This document shows positions 26,144-35,644 of a stretch of 61,859 nucleotides of DNA, one piece after another. This DNA comes from an uncultured Eubacteriales bacterium. GTDB taxonomy: Bacteria > Bacillota > Clostridia > Oscillospirales > Oscillospiraceae. The stretch lies in the NCBI GenBank assembly GCA_949296115.1, contig CASFNR010000007.1, positions 1 to 61,859 of the forward strand, given 5' to 3'. The notes under the pieces were generated by a model, which saw nothing but the letters and a program-made list of their open reading frames with translations, searched no databases and was not told the DNA's origin. Each line of letters starts with the position of its first letter. The stretch's first letter is position 1. A program made the translations under genes and the position numbers.

Positions 26144-27097
26144 ATGGGCTTTGAGACGCTGCTGGGCAATGACCGGCTGAAACAGAACCTGGCCCAAAGT
26201 CTGGCCAGGGGACATATTTCCCATTTTTACCTGATTTCCGGACCGGAAGGTTCCGGTAAACGAACCCTGGCCCGGCTGTTGGGGGCGGCTATTCTGTGCC
26301 GGGAGCAGGGCGCTCCCTGCCTGAAGTGCCGCATCTGCCGGAAGGTGCTGGAGGGCAGCCACCCGGACTTCATCACCGTGGATGACCCGGAGAAGAAAAC
26401 CGTCACCGTGGACCTGATTCGCCAGGCCCGGGCGGATATGTATGTTCAGCCCAATGAATCCGACCATAAAATTTACCTCTTTCCCCGGGCCCAGGATATG
26501 GGCATTCCGGGACAGAACGCCCTGCTGAAGGTGCTGGAGGAGCCCCCCGCCTACGGGGTGTTCCTGCTGCTCACCGACAACCCGGACAAACTGCTGCCCA
26601 CGGTGCGCTCTCGGTGTACGGAGCTGAAGCTTCAGGCCCTGCCCCGGGAACGGCTCCTTGCCCAGCTGGAACGGGACTTCCCCCAGGCCCAGCCGGAGGA
26701 CCGGGAGGCGGCGGCAGTCCGCAGCGGCGGCTTCCTGGGCCAGGCCCGGGCGCTGCTGGAGGAAGGGGCGGCCCTGCCGCCGGAGACGGAAGCCTTCCTG
26801 AAGGCCTTTGCCGCCGCCGACCCCCTGGAGCTGATCCGGGTGCTGGTACCCCTGGAAAAGAGCAAGCGGGAAACCCTTGCCCCGCTGCTGGAGCAATGGC
26901 TGGCCCTGGTGGAGAGTGCCCTGGTCTGCCGGGCCGGGATGCCTGCCCCCACCCGTCAGGCCCGGGAACTGGCCCAGGGGTGTACGGCCCAGCGGCTGTA
27001 TCAGGCGGCGGAGCGGCTGAAACAGGGACGGCTCTATCTGGACAGCAATGTGTCCCCCGGCGCAGTATGCGGCTACCTGGAATGGGCCCTGCGCTGA
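26144..27097 (+). CDS. holB: DNA polymerase III subunit delta'
   Basis: Clamp-loader subunit of the replicative polymerase. This 317-residue AAA+ protein has a Walker A-like GPEGSGKRT (33-41), four zinc-binding cysteines (C52, C59, C62, C65) and the sensor region QNALLKVLEEPP. The tail is the collar domain. It is followed 60 bases on by ricT, the same order as in Bacillus and many Clostridia (holB-yaaT), which supports both names. Confidence 0.93.
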   Translation: MGFETLLGNDRLKQNLAQSLARGHISHFYLISGPEGSGKRTLARLLGAAILCREQGAPCLKCRICRKVLEGSHPDFITVDDPEKKTVTVDLIRQARADMYVQPNESDHKIYLFPRAQDMGIPGQNALLKVLEEPPAYGVFLLLTDNPDKLLPTVRSRCTELKLQALPRERLLAQLERDFPQAQPEDREAAAVRSGGFLGQARALLEEGAALPPETEAFLKAFAAADPLELIRVLVPLEKSKRETLAPLLEQWLALVESALVCRAGMPAPTRQARELAQGCTAQRLYQAAERLKQGRLYLDSNVSPGAVCGYLEWALR

Positions 27098-27157
27098 AGA
27101 TGGACAATGGAAACGAACATAGCGGCTTGCGCCGATGAGAATAGAAGGAGACACGCC

Positions 27158-28351
27158 ATGGAAGAAACAACAGCCCTGCCCGCACCGGAGGCAGCAGCCC
27201 CGGTGGAAGTGGTGGACATCCAGTTCCGCCCCGGACAGAAGATTTATTATTTTGACCCCGACGGGGCGGTGTACGCTCCCGGGGACCATGTGATTATGGA
27301 CACCGCCCGGGGGGCGGAGTTCGGCATCTGCACCACAGGAAATCACAGAATTCCCCCCAAGGATGTGGTGGCCCCTCTGCGCAAGGTTCTGCGCAAGGCA
27401 ACCCCCCAGGACGAGAAAATTGTGGCGGACAACCGGGCCAAGGAGAAGCGGGCCTATGAGGTGTGCCTGGAAAAGATCGCCGCCCATCAGCTGGATATGC
27501 AGCTGGTAAGCACCGAGGTGGCCTTTGACGGCAGCAAAATTCTGTTCTACTTTACCGCCGACGAGCGGGTGGATTTCCGGGAGCTGGTGAAGAATCTGGC
27601 CTCGGTGTTCCATACCCGCATCGAGCTGCGGCAGATCGGTGTCCGGGACAAGGCCAAGATGGTGGGGGGCCTGGGCATCTGCGGCCGGCCCTTCTGCTGC
27701 GCCAGCTTTCTGGATGATTTCCAGCCGGTGTCCATCAAGATGGCCAAGACCCAGAACCTGAGCCTGAACCCCACCAAAATTTCCGGCACCTGCGGCAGGC
27801 TGATGTGCTGCCTGAAATATGAGCAGGACGCCTACGAGGATCTGCTGCGTACCAGCCCCAAGATGGACTCCCTGGTGGATACTCCCGAGGGCCGGGGCAC
27901 GGTGGTGGAGGTGGACCTGCTGCGCCAGCGGGTGAAGGTACGGATGGAGGAGAATCCGGAGACCATAGCCGTTTTCGCCAACGCCGACATTGCGGTGCTG
28001 CGCAACGGCAAGGCCCGGAAGAATGACCCCCCCATCCCCGCCGACTATGCCCCCATCTCCGGTCAGGGCAAGCGTCCCCAGAAAACCGAGGAGGAGGAGC
28101 AGCCGGTGCTGGCCCCCATTCGCTTCCGCTACAGCACCGAGCAGGTGGTAGAGGAGACGGAGAGCGAAGAACCGGAGAACAAGCCCCGTTCTCCCCGCCG
28201 CCGCCGCAAACCGGCGGAAAATCAGGCCAAGGCCAATCCTCCGACGGAGGGAAACCAGCCGACGCCCGCCCAGGAGGGGGATGGGTCCCGCCCTTCCCGC
28301 CGCCGGCCCAATCGGCGCAGAAAACCCCCGAAACCCAACGCTGAGGGCTGA
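27158..28351 (+). CDS. ricT: Regulatory iron-sulfur-containing complex subunit RicT (YaaT), PSP1 domain
   Basis: In Bacillus this protein is part of the Y-complex (RicAFT), which affects mRNA maturation by RNase Y, sporulation and competence. The PSP1 domain spans about 65-225 and contains the cysteine groups C175, C180, C181 (GICGRPFCC) and C212, C217, C218 (TCGRLMCCLKYE). A long basic, low-complexity C-terminal tail (about 310-397, rich in Arg/Pro, e.g. PRSPRRRRKP) is longer than usual. I chose ATG 27158 because AAGGAG precedes it closely; an in-frame ATG at 27107 has none. Confidence 0.9.
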   Translation: MEETTALPAPEAAAPVEVVDIQFRPGQKIYYFDPDGAVYAPGDHVIMDTARGAEFGICTTGNHRIPPKDVVAPLRKVLRKATPQDEKIVADNRAKEKRAYEVCLEKIAAHQLDMQLVSTEVAFDGSKILFYFTADERVDFRELVKNLASVFHTRIELRQIGVRDKAKMVGGLGICGRPFCCASFLDDFQPVSIKMAKTQNLSLNPTKISGTCGRLMCCLKYEQDAYEDLLRTSPKMDSLVDTPEGRGTVVEVDLLRQRVKVRMEENPETIAVFANADIAVLRNGKARKNDPPIPADYAPISGQGKRPQKTEEEEQPVLAPIRFRYSTEQVVEETESEEPENKPRSPRRRRKPAENQAKANPPTEGNQPTPAQEGDGSRPSRRRPNRRRKPPKPNAEG

Positions 28352-28375
28352 TACCTCGGAAAGAGACGGCGGAAC

Positions 28376-30397
28376 ATGAGCGCACTGACGATAAAGAAGA
28401 AATATACTCTGTCCCCTGGTGTTTTTCTGATGGGGACCACGGTCTACCTGGAGTGGCTGCTTCACTTCTGGGTAACGGAAACTTTTCAGTGGGGGCGGTT
28501 CGCCGCCCTCACTGCTTTCGCCCTGGGCTTCGGGGGACTGCTGGCATTCCTGGTCAGCTGGATTCCCGGCGCCGCCGCCGGAAAACGGACGGCAGTTGCC
28601 GTTTCGGCGGCGTTGGGAGCGGTCTGGCTGCTGGAGTATTTCCTGTCCGACGCCTATCAGGTGTTCATGCCGCCGGTAACGGTTTTCAACGGCGCCGGCG
28701 GGGTGGCCCGGGACTATCTGGGACTGGTGCTGAGCCTTCTGGCCCGGAACATCTGGCGGCTGGCTCTGGTGATGCTGCCGGCGCTGGCCTACGGCCTGCT
28801 GGGCAGGGGAAAAAAGACCGGCCTTCCCGGCCGGGGCCTCTTTGCCGCTGTGGCGGTCGCCGGCTACCTGCTGGGACTGGGTGCGGCTTTTGGCCTGACC
28901 CGGGACTACGGCTGCTTCCAGGGGGCCTATACCTTTGACAGCACGGTGCGCTGCTACGGCCTGCAGATGGGTTTCGTTCTGGAGGCCCGGTACGGCTCGG
29001 GCAGCGTTCAGGAGCCGGAATTTGCCGAGCCCCTGCCGGTTCCCACCACCCAGCCAGCCCGGCTGGAGACTGGGGAAACGGAACCGGAGCAGACCGAGCC
29101 GGTGTACCCGGAGCAGGTGATTGCGGGCCTGGACTTCGGAGAACTGGCCGAGACGGAGAAAAATTCTGCCATCGCCTCCATCCATACATATGTGGACTCC
29201 CTGACCCCGGCCCGGCAGAACGCCTACACCGGCCTGTTTGCCGGGAAGAACCTGATTCTCATCACCGCCGAGGCTCTGACCCGGGAGGTGATTGACCCGG
29301 AGCTGACCCCCACCCTGTATCGCCTGGCTACCCAGGGGGTGCAGTTTACGGATTACTACCAGCCCGGCTGGGGGGCCAGCACCATCTCCGGAGAATTTTC
29401 CAATCTGATCGGTCTGGTGCCCACCAACGGCGGCGGCTGCATGAAGGAAGTCAAGCAGCAGAACTTCTTCCTGACCATGGGCCACCAGCTGCAGAAGCTG
29501 GGCTACTGGAGCGCCGCTTACCACAACAATGACAAGGGCTTCTACGACCGGGACGAAACCCACACCCTGCTGGGCTATGACCGCTTCATCGCCCTTTACG
29601 GCGGGCTGGAGAACGTGCAGGCGGTGTGGCCCGAGAGCGACCTGGAAATGATGGTGGAGACGGTGCCCCAGTATCTGAGCCAGGAGCATTTCAGCGTCTA
29701 TTACATGACCGTCAGCGGCCACAGTGTCTACAGCCGCAGCTCCAACGCCATGGCCACCAAGAATTACGATCAGGTGGCGGACCTGCCCTATTCCGAGCCG
29801 GTGAAGTGCTACCTGGCGGCCAATCTGGAGCTGGAGGCGGCGCTGACCTACCTGGTGGAGCAGCTGGAGGCGGCGGGCATCGCCGACGATACGGTGATTG
29901 TCATCTCCCCGGATCACTTCCCCTACGGATTGGAAGAGAGCAGCACCTGGGGCAACGGCGTCAACCATCTGGCGGAGCTGTACGGGGTGGAGGATTACAA
30001 CCACATTGTCCGGGACCACAGCACCCTGATTCTCTGGAGCGGCTGCCTGGAAGGGCAGAACATCACGGTGGATGAACCCACCTACAGCCTGGACATTTTG
30101 CCCACCCTGCTGAACCTGTTCGGCCTGGAGTACGACTCCCGGCTGCTGGTGGGCCGGGATGTGTTCTCCGAGGAAATGCCCTTGGTGCTCTGGCCGGACT
30201 TCAGCTGGAAGACCCAGCGGGGCAGCTATGACGCCCAGGCGGGAACCTTTGAATCCAGCGACGGCCAGCCGGAGGACCCGGAGTACCTGGACTATATCCG
30301 CACCCTGGTGATGAACAAAATCAGCTATTGCCGGTACGTTCTGGACCGGGATTACTTCAATTATGTGGCGGCGGCCCTGGAGCCGGTAACGCCGTGA
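28376..30397 (+). CDS. LTA synthase/sulfatase family membrane enzyme
   Basis: The 673-residue product has about five N-terminal membrane spans (within residues 12-175), a Pro/Glu/Thr linker and a large extracellular alkaline-phosphatase-superfamily domain. Expected features are present: metal-binding ITAEALTREV, the nucleophile T336 in GWGASTISGEF, and SPDHFPYG near the end. Family members polymerise glycerol-phosphate from phosphatidylglycerol (lipoteichoic acid) or transfer phosphoglycerol to glycans. Which one applies is not decided. It starts 24 bases after ricT and ends with its own terminator, so it may share the holB promoter. Confidence 0.83.
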   Translation: MSALTIKKKYTLSPGVFLMGTTVYLEWLLHFWVTETFQWGRFAALTAFALGFGGLLAFLVSWIPGAAAGKRTAVAVSAALGAVWLLEYFLSDAYQVFMPPVTVFNGAGGVARDYLGLVLSLLARNIWRLALVMLPALAYGLLGRGKKTGLPGRGLFAAVAVAGYLLGLGAAFGLTRDYGCFQGAYTFDSTVRCYGLQMGFVLEARYGSGSVQEPEFAEPLPVPTTQPARLETGETEPEQTEPVYPEQVIAGLDFGELAETEKNSAIASIHTYVDSLTPARQNAYTGLFAGKNLILITAEALTREVIDPELTPTLYRLATQGVQFTDYYQPGWGASTISGEFSNLIGLVPTNGGGCMKEVKQQNFFLTMGHQLQKLGYWSAAYHNNDKGFYDRDETHTLLGYDRFIALYGGLENVQAVWPESDLEMMVETVPQYLSQEHFSVYYMTVSGHSVYSRSSNAMATKNYDQVADLPYSEPVKCYLAANLELEAALTYLVEQLEAAGIADDTVIVISPDHFPYGLEESSTWGNGVNHLAELYGVEDYNHIVRDHSTLILWSGCLEGQNITVDEPTYSLDILPTLLNLFGLEYDSRLLVGRDVFSEEMPLVLWPDFSWKTQRGSYDAQAGTFESSDGQPEDPEYLDYIRTLVMNKISYCRYVLDRDYFNYVAAALEPVTP

Positions 30398-30402
30398 AAA
30401 AG

Positions 30403-30435
30403 AAGGACTGCCCCGCCGGGCAGTCCTTGTTCTTT
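30403..30435 (+). terminator. Intrinsic terminator of the LTA-synthase-like gene
   Basis: AAGGACTGCCC/GGGCAGTCCTT with a CGCC loop (30403-30428) followed by GTTCTTT, 5 bases after the stop. Confidence 0.8.
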
Positions 30436-30469
30436 CTGCCCGGCAGAAATTTACATCCCCGTGGGGGGC

Positions 30470-30498
30470 TTGCGCAAAGGGATTTCTTTCGGTATGAT
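30470..30498 (+). promoter_or_regulatory. Promoter of the nickel/peptide-type ABC operon
   Basis: TTGCGC (30470-30475) and TATGAT (30493-30498) with a 17-base spacer, 56 bases before the binding-protein start. No metal-operator palindrome was recognised. Confidence 0.6.
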
Positions 30499-30554
30499 TG
30501 TATCAAAAGACCCCGGCGGCCTGAACCGCCGGAACTGAAGAAAGGAATTTCCCT

Positions 30555-32162
30555 ATGAAAAAGAGCATTTCCTGCCTGCTGATTCTGGCCCTGGTGCTGA
30601 GCCTTTGGGGCTGCGGCGCTCCGGCCGCTGAAACCGCCGGAACCGCCGCCCCCCGGGACAAGGACAGCGTGGTCATCGCCATCGCCACGGAGATGGACAC
30701 CCTGGACCCCACCAAGGGCTGGGGCCACGGCAACGCCCCCTTGATTCAGAGCACCCTGATCCGCTATGCATCGGATATGAGCTTTGAAAATGACCTGGCC
30801 ACGGACTATTTCCTGGACGAGAGCGGCCTGGTGTGGACCTTCCACATCCGGCAGGACGCCTACTTCACCGACGGGGAGCAGGTCACGGCAGAGGATGTGG
30901 CCTTCACCCTGAACAAGTGTATCGCCGACCTGTCTTCCAGCGACCTGGCCTATGTGGAGAAGGCGGAGGCGGTGGAGGAATTCACCGTGGAAGTAACCCT
31001 GAAGCAGCCGGTGTCCATTTTCCTGAACACCGTTTCCTCCATCGGCATTGTCCCGGAGCACGCCTATGACCCGGAGACCTACGGCGACAATCCGGCGGTG
31101 AGCTCCGGCCCCTATCAGTTTGTGGAGTGGAAGAAGCAGGAGCAGCTGATTCTCAAGGCAAATCCCAATTACTATGACGGCGTGCCCGCCATTGAGAACG
31201 TGACCATCGTCTTTATGGCGGAGGACGCCGCCCTGGCGGCGGTGAAGGCCGGGCAGGTGGACGCCGCCTGTTCCGCCGCTACCCTGGCCAATGTCCAGGT
31301 GCCGGGGTACCATGTGGAGGCGGTGACCTCTGCGGACAACCGGGGCATCACCCTGCCGGTGCTTCCCGACGAAGGCAAGCTTACCCCCGGCGGCTACCCC
31401 TACGGCAACAATGTCACCTGCAATCTGGAAATCCGGCAGGCCATCGCCTATGCCATTGACCGGCAGCTGGTGGCGGATGTGGCCCTGAACGGCTACGGCC
31501 GCCCCGCCTACTCCGAAAACGACGGCATGCCCTGGAACAATCCGGAGGTGGCCATTGAAACAGACGTGGATTACGCAAAGAAGCTGCTGGCGGACGCCGG
31601 CTGGGCGGACACCGACGGGGACGGCATTGTGGAAAAGGACGGCCTGAAAGCCTCCTTCACCGTGCTGTACCCCTCCGGGGACTCGGTACGGCAGGCGGTG
31701 GGCGTGGCCGCCGCCGAGCAGGTCCGGCAGATCGGCATTGAGATGGTGATTGAGGGCACCAGCTGGGACGATCTGGCCCAGCGGATGTTCACCTGCGGCG
31801 TGGTCATGGGCTGGGGTGCCGCCACTCCCTCCGAAACCTACTACCTCTACCGCAGCGAAGGCGCCCTGCTGGACGACTATTACAACCCGGAGGGGTACAT
31901 GAACCCGGTGACCGACGGCTACCTCCAGGCGGCAATGGAAGCGGCCACCCCGGAGGGAGCCTATGAATACTGGAAAATGGTCCAGTGGGACGGGGAAACC
32001 GGCACGGCCATGCAGGGCAGCTGTCCCTGGGTGTGGATTGTGAATCTGGACCACATCTACTTTGTCCGGGACGGCCTGTCCATCGGCGAGCAGCCGGTGC
32101 ATCCCCACGGTCATTCCATCCCCCTGATCCAGAATTTGCAGAACTGGTCCTGGGAGGAATAA
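30555..32162 (+). CDS. Family 5 solute-binding lipoprotein (nickel/peptide ABC importer)
   Basis: The 535-residue lipoprotein has a signal peptide with lipobox ending at C20 (SLWGC). The SBP_bac_5 fold is recognisable from TLDPTKGWG, FTDGEQVTAEDVAF and LEIRQAIAYAIDR. The C-terminal HGHSIPLIQNLQNWSW resembles the ending of nickel- and metallophore-type members, so nickel or a metal chelate is the leading guess; oligopeptide is the alternative. It heads a five-gene operon with two permeases and two ATPases. Two hairpins in the 90-base gap to the first permease may keep this gene's message more abundant. Confidence 0.85.
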   Translation: MKKSISCLLILALVLSLWGCGAPAAETAGTAAPRDKDSVVIAIATEMDTLDPTKGWGHGNAPLIQSTLIRYASDMSFENDLATDYFLDESGLVWTFHIRQDAYFTDGEQVTAEDVAFTLNKCIADLSSSDLAYVEKAEAVEEFTVEVTLKQPVSIFLNTVSSIGIVPEHAYDPETYGDNPAVSSGPYQFVEWKKQEQLILKANPNYYDGVPAIENVTIVFMAEDAALAAVKAGQVDAACSAATLANVQVPGYHVEAVTSADNRGITLPVLPDEGKLTPGGYPYGNNVTCNLEIRQAIAYAIDRQLVADVALNGYGRPAYSENDGMPWNNPEVAIETDVDYAKKLLADAGWADTDGDGIVEKDGLKASFTVLYPSGDSVRQAVGVAAAEQVRQIGIEMVIEGTSWDDLAQRMFTCGVVMGWGAATPSETYYLYRSEGALLDDYYNPEGYMNPVTDGYLQAAMEAATPEGAYEYWKMVQWDGETGTAMQGSCPWVWIVNLDHIYFVRDGLSIGEQPVHPHGHSIPLIQNLQNWSWEE

Positions 32163-32171
32163 GGAACAAGC

Positions 32172-32238
32172 GGGCATATCCGGCGAAAACCGGGTATGCC
32201 CTCCCGCAGTTTTGAAGGGGCTTCCCCCAGGGGAAGCC
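32172..32238 (+). promoter_or_regulatory. Two intercistronic hairpins after the binding-protein gene
   Basis: A 12-bp stem GGGCATATCCGG/CCGGGTATGCCC (32172-32201, loop CGAAAA) and a second stem GGCTTCCC/GGGAAGCC (32219-32238) lie between binding-protein and permease genes. Such structures commonly protect the upstream message or attenuate downstream expression. Confidence 0.55.
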
Positions 32239-32252
32239 AAGGAGAGAAAACA

Positions 32253-33248
32253 ATGAAACAGACAGCGATGCGGCTGGGCCGCATTTTCATCCGCAAGGGG
32301 CTGCGGATTCTTTCTCTGCTGCTGGCGGTGAGCATCATCGCCTTTGCTCTGGTCTGCGCCTCCCCGGTGGACCCGGTGCAGCAGTACATCCTGAAGCTGG
32401 GGACCACCGTGTCCCCGGAGCGCCGGGCGGCGCTGGAGGAATACTGGGGGGTGAACGACCCACCGGTTGAACGTTATGTAAACTGGATTTCCAATCTGCT
32501 GAAAGGGGACTGGGGAGAGTCTGCCATGTACCGCCGCCCGGTGGCGGACATCATCGGGGAGAGGTTTGCCAATTCCCTGGCCCTGATGGCCTGCGCCTGG
32601 GTGCTCTCCGGGTTGCTGGGCTTTTTCCTGGGATGCCTGATGGGGTTGTACCGGGACCGGTGGCCGGATAAAATTCTCCAGAAAATCTGCTACCTGCTGT
32701 CCTCGGTGCCCACCTTCTGGCTGGGGCTGGTGCTGCTGCTGATCTTTGCGGTGACCCTGGGCTGGTTCCCGGTGGGCTTTTCCAGCCCCATCGGGGTGCT
32801 GGAGGCGGATGTGACCATCTGGCAGCGGCTGCACCATCTGGCCCTGCCCGCCATTACCCTGAGCCTGATGTCCTTTTCCAGCATCGCCCTGCACACCCGG
32901 CAGAAGCTGACGGATGTGCTGAGCAGCGAGTATGTGCTCTTTGCCCGGGCAAGGGGAGAGGGAAAGTGGACCATCCTCCGGCGCCACGGCCTGCGCAACA
33001 TCCTGCTGCCTGCCCTGACGCTCCAGTTCGCCTCCTTCGCCGAGCTGTTCGGCGGCTCGGTGCTGGCGGAGAATGTGTTCAGCTATCCGGGCCTGGGCAG
33101 CGCCGTGGCGGCGGCGGGACTGAATTCCGACGTTCCCCTGCTGCTGGGGGTTACCCTGTTCTCCGCCCTGTTTGTCTGCGTGGGCAACATGCTGGCGGAC
33201 CTCCTGTACGGGATTGTGGACCCCCAGATTCGGGAGGTGGAGCAATGA
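32253..33248 (+). CDS. ABC transporter permease, NikB/DppB type
   Basis: This 331-residue inner-membrane permease has about six spans. The N-terminal IIAFALVCASPVDPVQQYI and the conserved ARGEGKWTILRRHGLRNILLP (EAA-like coupling loop) are typical of the DppB/OppB/NikB family. Start ATG 32253 follows AAGGAGAG; an upstream in-frame ATG at 32196 lies within the intercistronic hairpins. Its stop overlaps the next permease start by four bases (ATGA). Confidence 0.9.
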   Translation: MKQTAMRLGRIFIRKGLRILSLLLAVSIIAFALVCASPVDPVQQYILKLGTTVSPERRAALEEYWGVNDPPVERYVNWISNLLKGDWGESAMYRRPVADIIGERFANSLALMACAWVLSGLLGFFLGCLMGLYRDRWPDKILQKICYLLSSVPTFWLGLVLLLIFAVTLGWFPVGFSSPIGVLEADVTIWQRLHHLALPAITLSLMSFSSIALHTRQKLTDVLSSEYVLFARARGEGKWTILRRHGLRNILLPALTLQFASFAELFGGSVLAENVFSYPGLGSAVAAAGLNSDVPLLLGVTLFSALFVCVGNMLADLLYGIVDPQIREVEQ

Positions 33249-34069
33249 GACGGCTCAATCGGCGGACCCGGGTGCTGGCGCTCACCCTGGTCATGGGGCT
33301 GCTGCTGGCGGCTGTGTATCTGGCGGGACTGCTGGTGCCGGAGGAGGCGGTGGCGTCCCATTTCCTGGAGGCCAAGCAGGCCCCCAGCCTGACCCACCTG
33401 TTCGGCACGGACACCCTGGGCCGGGACCTGTTCTGGCGGACCATCAAGGGCCTGTCCGTGAGCCTGACGGTAGGCATTGCCGCCAGCTGCATCAGCGCCG
33501 TGGTGGCGGTGCTGGTGGGCATTGCGGCGGCGGTAGGCTCCAAGCGGGTGGACGGCGTCATCAACTGGATCATCGACCTGGTGATGGGGGTGCCCCACAC
33601 CATTCTGGTGCTGCTGATTTCCTTTGCCCTGGGCCGGGGCTTGACCGGCCTGCTGGTGGGCATTGCCTGCACCCATTGGTGCAGTCTGGCCCGGCTGATC
33701 CGGGGAGAAGTGATGCAGCTGCGGGGCCAGCAGTATGTGGCGGTGTCCCGGCGGCTGGGAAAGAGCAGCGGCTGGATCCTGATTCACCATCTGCTGCCTC
33801 ATCTGGTGCCACAGTTCTTTGTGGGGCTGATTCTGCTGTTCCCCCACGCCATTTTGCATGAAGCGTCGATTTCCTTCCTGGGCTACGGCCTGCCCCCGGA
33901 GCAGCCTGCCATCGGCATTATTCTGGCGGAAAGCATGAACTACCTGTCCGCAGGCATGTGGTGGCCGGCGGTATTCCCAGGGCTGACCCTGGTGGCCATT
34001 GTGCTGCTGATCGACCGGCTGGGGGATAACCTGCGGAAAATTCTGGACCCCTACAGCGCCCAGGAGTAA
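33245..34069 (+). CDS. ABC transporter permease, NikC/DppC type
   Basis: This 274-residue partner permease has about five to six spans. The N-terminal FGTDTLGRDLFWR is the DppC/NikC signature and the coupling loop is YVAVSRRLGKSSGWILIHHLLP. Overlap of the ATGA kind with the first permease indicates translational coupling. It is followed 9 bases later by the first ATPase gene. Confidence 0.9.
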   Translation: MRRLNRRTRVLALTLVMGLLLAAVYLAGLLVPEEAVASHFLEAKQAPSLTHLFGTDTLGRDLFWRTIKGLSVSLTVGIAASCISAVVAVLVGIAAAVGSKRVDGVINWIIDLVMGVPHTILVLLISFALGRGLTGLLVGIACTHWCSLARLIRGEVMQLRGQQYVAVSRRLGKSSGWILIHHLLPHLVPQFFVGLILLFPHAILHEASISFLGYGLPPEQPAIGIILAESMNYLSAGMWWPAVFPGLTLVAIVLLIDRLGDNLRKILDPYSAQE

Positions 34070-34078
34070 GGAGGAACT

Positions 34079-35014
34079 ATGGAAGCAAAGCACGAAAGCC
34101 TTCTGGAAATTCACGATCTGTCCGTGTCCTTCCGGATGTACGACCACGCCCTGGAGCAGCACGATCTGCAGGTGATTTCCGACCTGCACCTGACGGTGCG
34201 GCCTGGGGAGGTGGTGGCCATTGCCGGGTCCTCCGGCTCGGGAAAGAGTCTGCTGGCCTCGGCCATTCTGGGGATTCTCCCCGGCAACGCCACGGTTCAC
34301 GGCCACCTGCACTACAAGGGCCAGCAGCTGACGCCGGAGCGGCAGGCCCAGCTCCGGGGCACGGAGATTGCCCTGGTGCCCCAGTCCATTGCCTACCTGG
34401 ACCCCCTGATGAAGGTGGGCAGGCAGGCCGACGGCCACCGGAAACCCCGGCCCACCGACAAGCGGCGGAAATTGTTTGCCCGGCTCGGCCTGCCGGAACA
34501 AACCGAAAATCTCTATCCCTTCCAGCTCTCCGGGGGCATGGCCCGGCGGGTGCTGGTGTCCACTGCCCTGATTACCGACGCCCAGCTGGTGATTGCCGAC
34601 GAGCCCACCCCGGGGATGAGCCTGGACCAGGCGCTGGAAGCGCTGAAGCTGTTCCGGATGCTGGCGGACAAGGGCAAAGGCGTGATTCTCATCACCCATG
34701 ACATTGACCTGGCCTTTGCCTTTGCCGACCGGGTGGCGGTGTTCTACGCCGGCACCACCGTGGAGACGGCTCCGGCGGCGGACTTCCGGACCGGCCCCGA
34801 AGCCCTGCGCCATCCCTACAGCCAGGCTCTGTGGCGGGCATTGCCTCAGAACGGCTTTGAGCCGGTGCCGGGTTTTCAGCCCTATGCAGGAAATCTGCCC
34901 AAGGGCTGCCTGTATGCCCCCCGGTGTCCCTACAAAACCCCGGAATGTGAGCAGGCAGTGCCCCCGGTGCGGACGGTCCGGGGCGGAGAAGTGAGGTGCT
35001 ACCATGGCGCTTGA
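34079..35014 (+). CDS. ABC transporter ATP-binding protein, DppD/NikD type
   Basis: The 311-residue ATPase has Walker A GSSGSGKS, the signature LSGGMARRVLV and Walker B LVIADEPTPG, plus a C-terminal oligopeptide-type extension (LYAPRCPYKTPECEQAVPPV) found in Opp/Dpp/Nik ATPases. The Cys residues there are typical and may bind an iron-sulfur cluster, as proposed for some DppD proteins. It overlaps the following ATPase gene by eleven bases. Confidence 0.9.
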   Translation: MEAKHESLLEIHDLSVSFRMYDHALEQHDLQVISDLHLTVRPGEVVAIAGSSGSGKSLLASAILGILPGNATVHGHLHYKGQQLTPERQAQLRGTEIALVPQSIAYLDPLMKVGRQADGHRKPRPTDKRRKLFARLGLPEQTENLYPFQLSGGMARRVLVSTALITDAQLVIADEPTPGMSLDQALEALKLFRMLADKGKGVILITHDIDLAFAFADRVAVFYAGTTVETAPAADFRTGPEALRHPYSQALWRALPQNGFEPVPGFQPYAGNLPKGCLYAPRCPYKTPECEQAVPPVRTVRGGEVRCYHGA

Positions 35015-35609
35015 AGCGAAGAATCTGTCCTTCCGGTATGCCCGGAACCTGCCCTGGGTGCTGGAAAACCGAAGCCTGCGGGTGGAGGAAGGGGAGCGGC
35101 TGGGGGTGTTCGCTCCCAGCGGCTACGGCAAAACCACCCTGGCCATGGTGCTGTCCGGGCATCTCCAGCCCACCCGGGGGGAGGTGCTCCTGGATGGAAA
35201 GCCCCTGCCCAAAACCGGTGTCTGCCCGGTGCAGCTAATCTACCAGCACCCGGAGAAGGCCATCAATCCCCGCTGGCGGCTGCGGAAGGTGCTGGAGGAG
35301 AGCGGACAGCTGGACGAAACCATGCTGGGGGCTTTCGGCATTGAGCCGGCCTGGCTGGACCGGTTTCCCCGGGAGCTGTCCGGGGGAGAGCTGCAGCGAT
35401 TCTGCGTGGCCCGGGCCCTGATGAGCGGCTGCCGCTATCTGATCTGCGACGAAATCAGCACCATGCTGGACGTGATTACCCAGGCCCAGATCTGGAATGT
35501 GGTGCTCGCCGAGGCGGAGAAGCGGAACATGGCGGTAATCGCCGTGACCCACAACCGGCACCTGGCCCAGCGAATCTGTACCCGGACGGTGGACTTGAGT
35601 CAGGAATGA
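35004..35609 (+). CDS. ABC transporter ATP-binding protein, NikE/DppF type (short)
   Basis: The 201-residue ATPase has Walker A APSGYGKTT, signature LSGGELQRFCV and Walker B YLICDEISTM. It is shorter than typical DppF (about 320) because the C-terminal extension is absent, as in several nickel-type systems. It is the last gene of the operon; the start lies inside the previous gene behind GGAG. The terminator-flanked repeat element follows 9 bases after the stop. Confidence 0.87.
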   Translation: MALEAKNLSFRYARNLPWVLENRSLRVEEGERLGVFAPSGYGKTTLAMVLSGHLQPTRGEVLLDGKPLPKTGVCPVQLIYQHPEKAINPRWRLRKVLEESGQLDETMLGAFGIEPAWLDRFPRELSGGELQRFCVARALMSGCRYLICDEISTMLDVITQAQIWNVVLAEAEKRNMAVIAVTHNRHLAQRICTRTVDLSQE

Positions 35610-35618
35610 TAGAAAAAA

Positions 35619-35644
35619 TGCCCCGACCGTTTGGCCGGGGCTGC
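35619..35644 (+). terminator. Terminator hairpin, left flank of repeat copy 2
   Basis: GCCCCG...TTTGGCCGGGGC hairpin 9 bases after the ABC operon stop; 24 of 26 bases equal 35893-35918 in direct orientation. Confidence 0.75.

Noticed and set aside
26078-30019. Very long minus-strand open frame (1313 codons) opposite holB, ricT and the LTA-synthase-like gene
   Set aside because: GC-rich coding DNA often leaves the opposite strand open. The translation is His/Gly/Gln-rich, has no domain, and is fully antisense to three well-supported genes.
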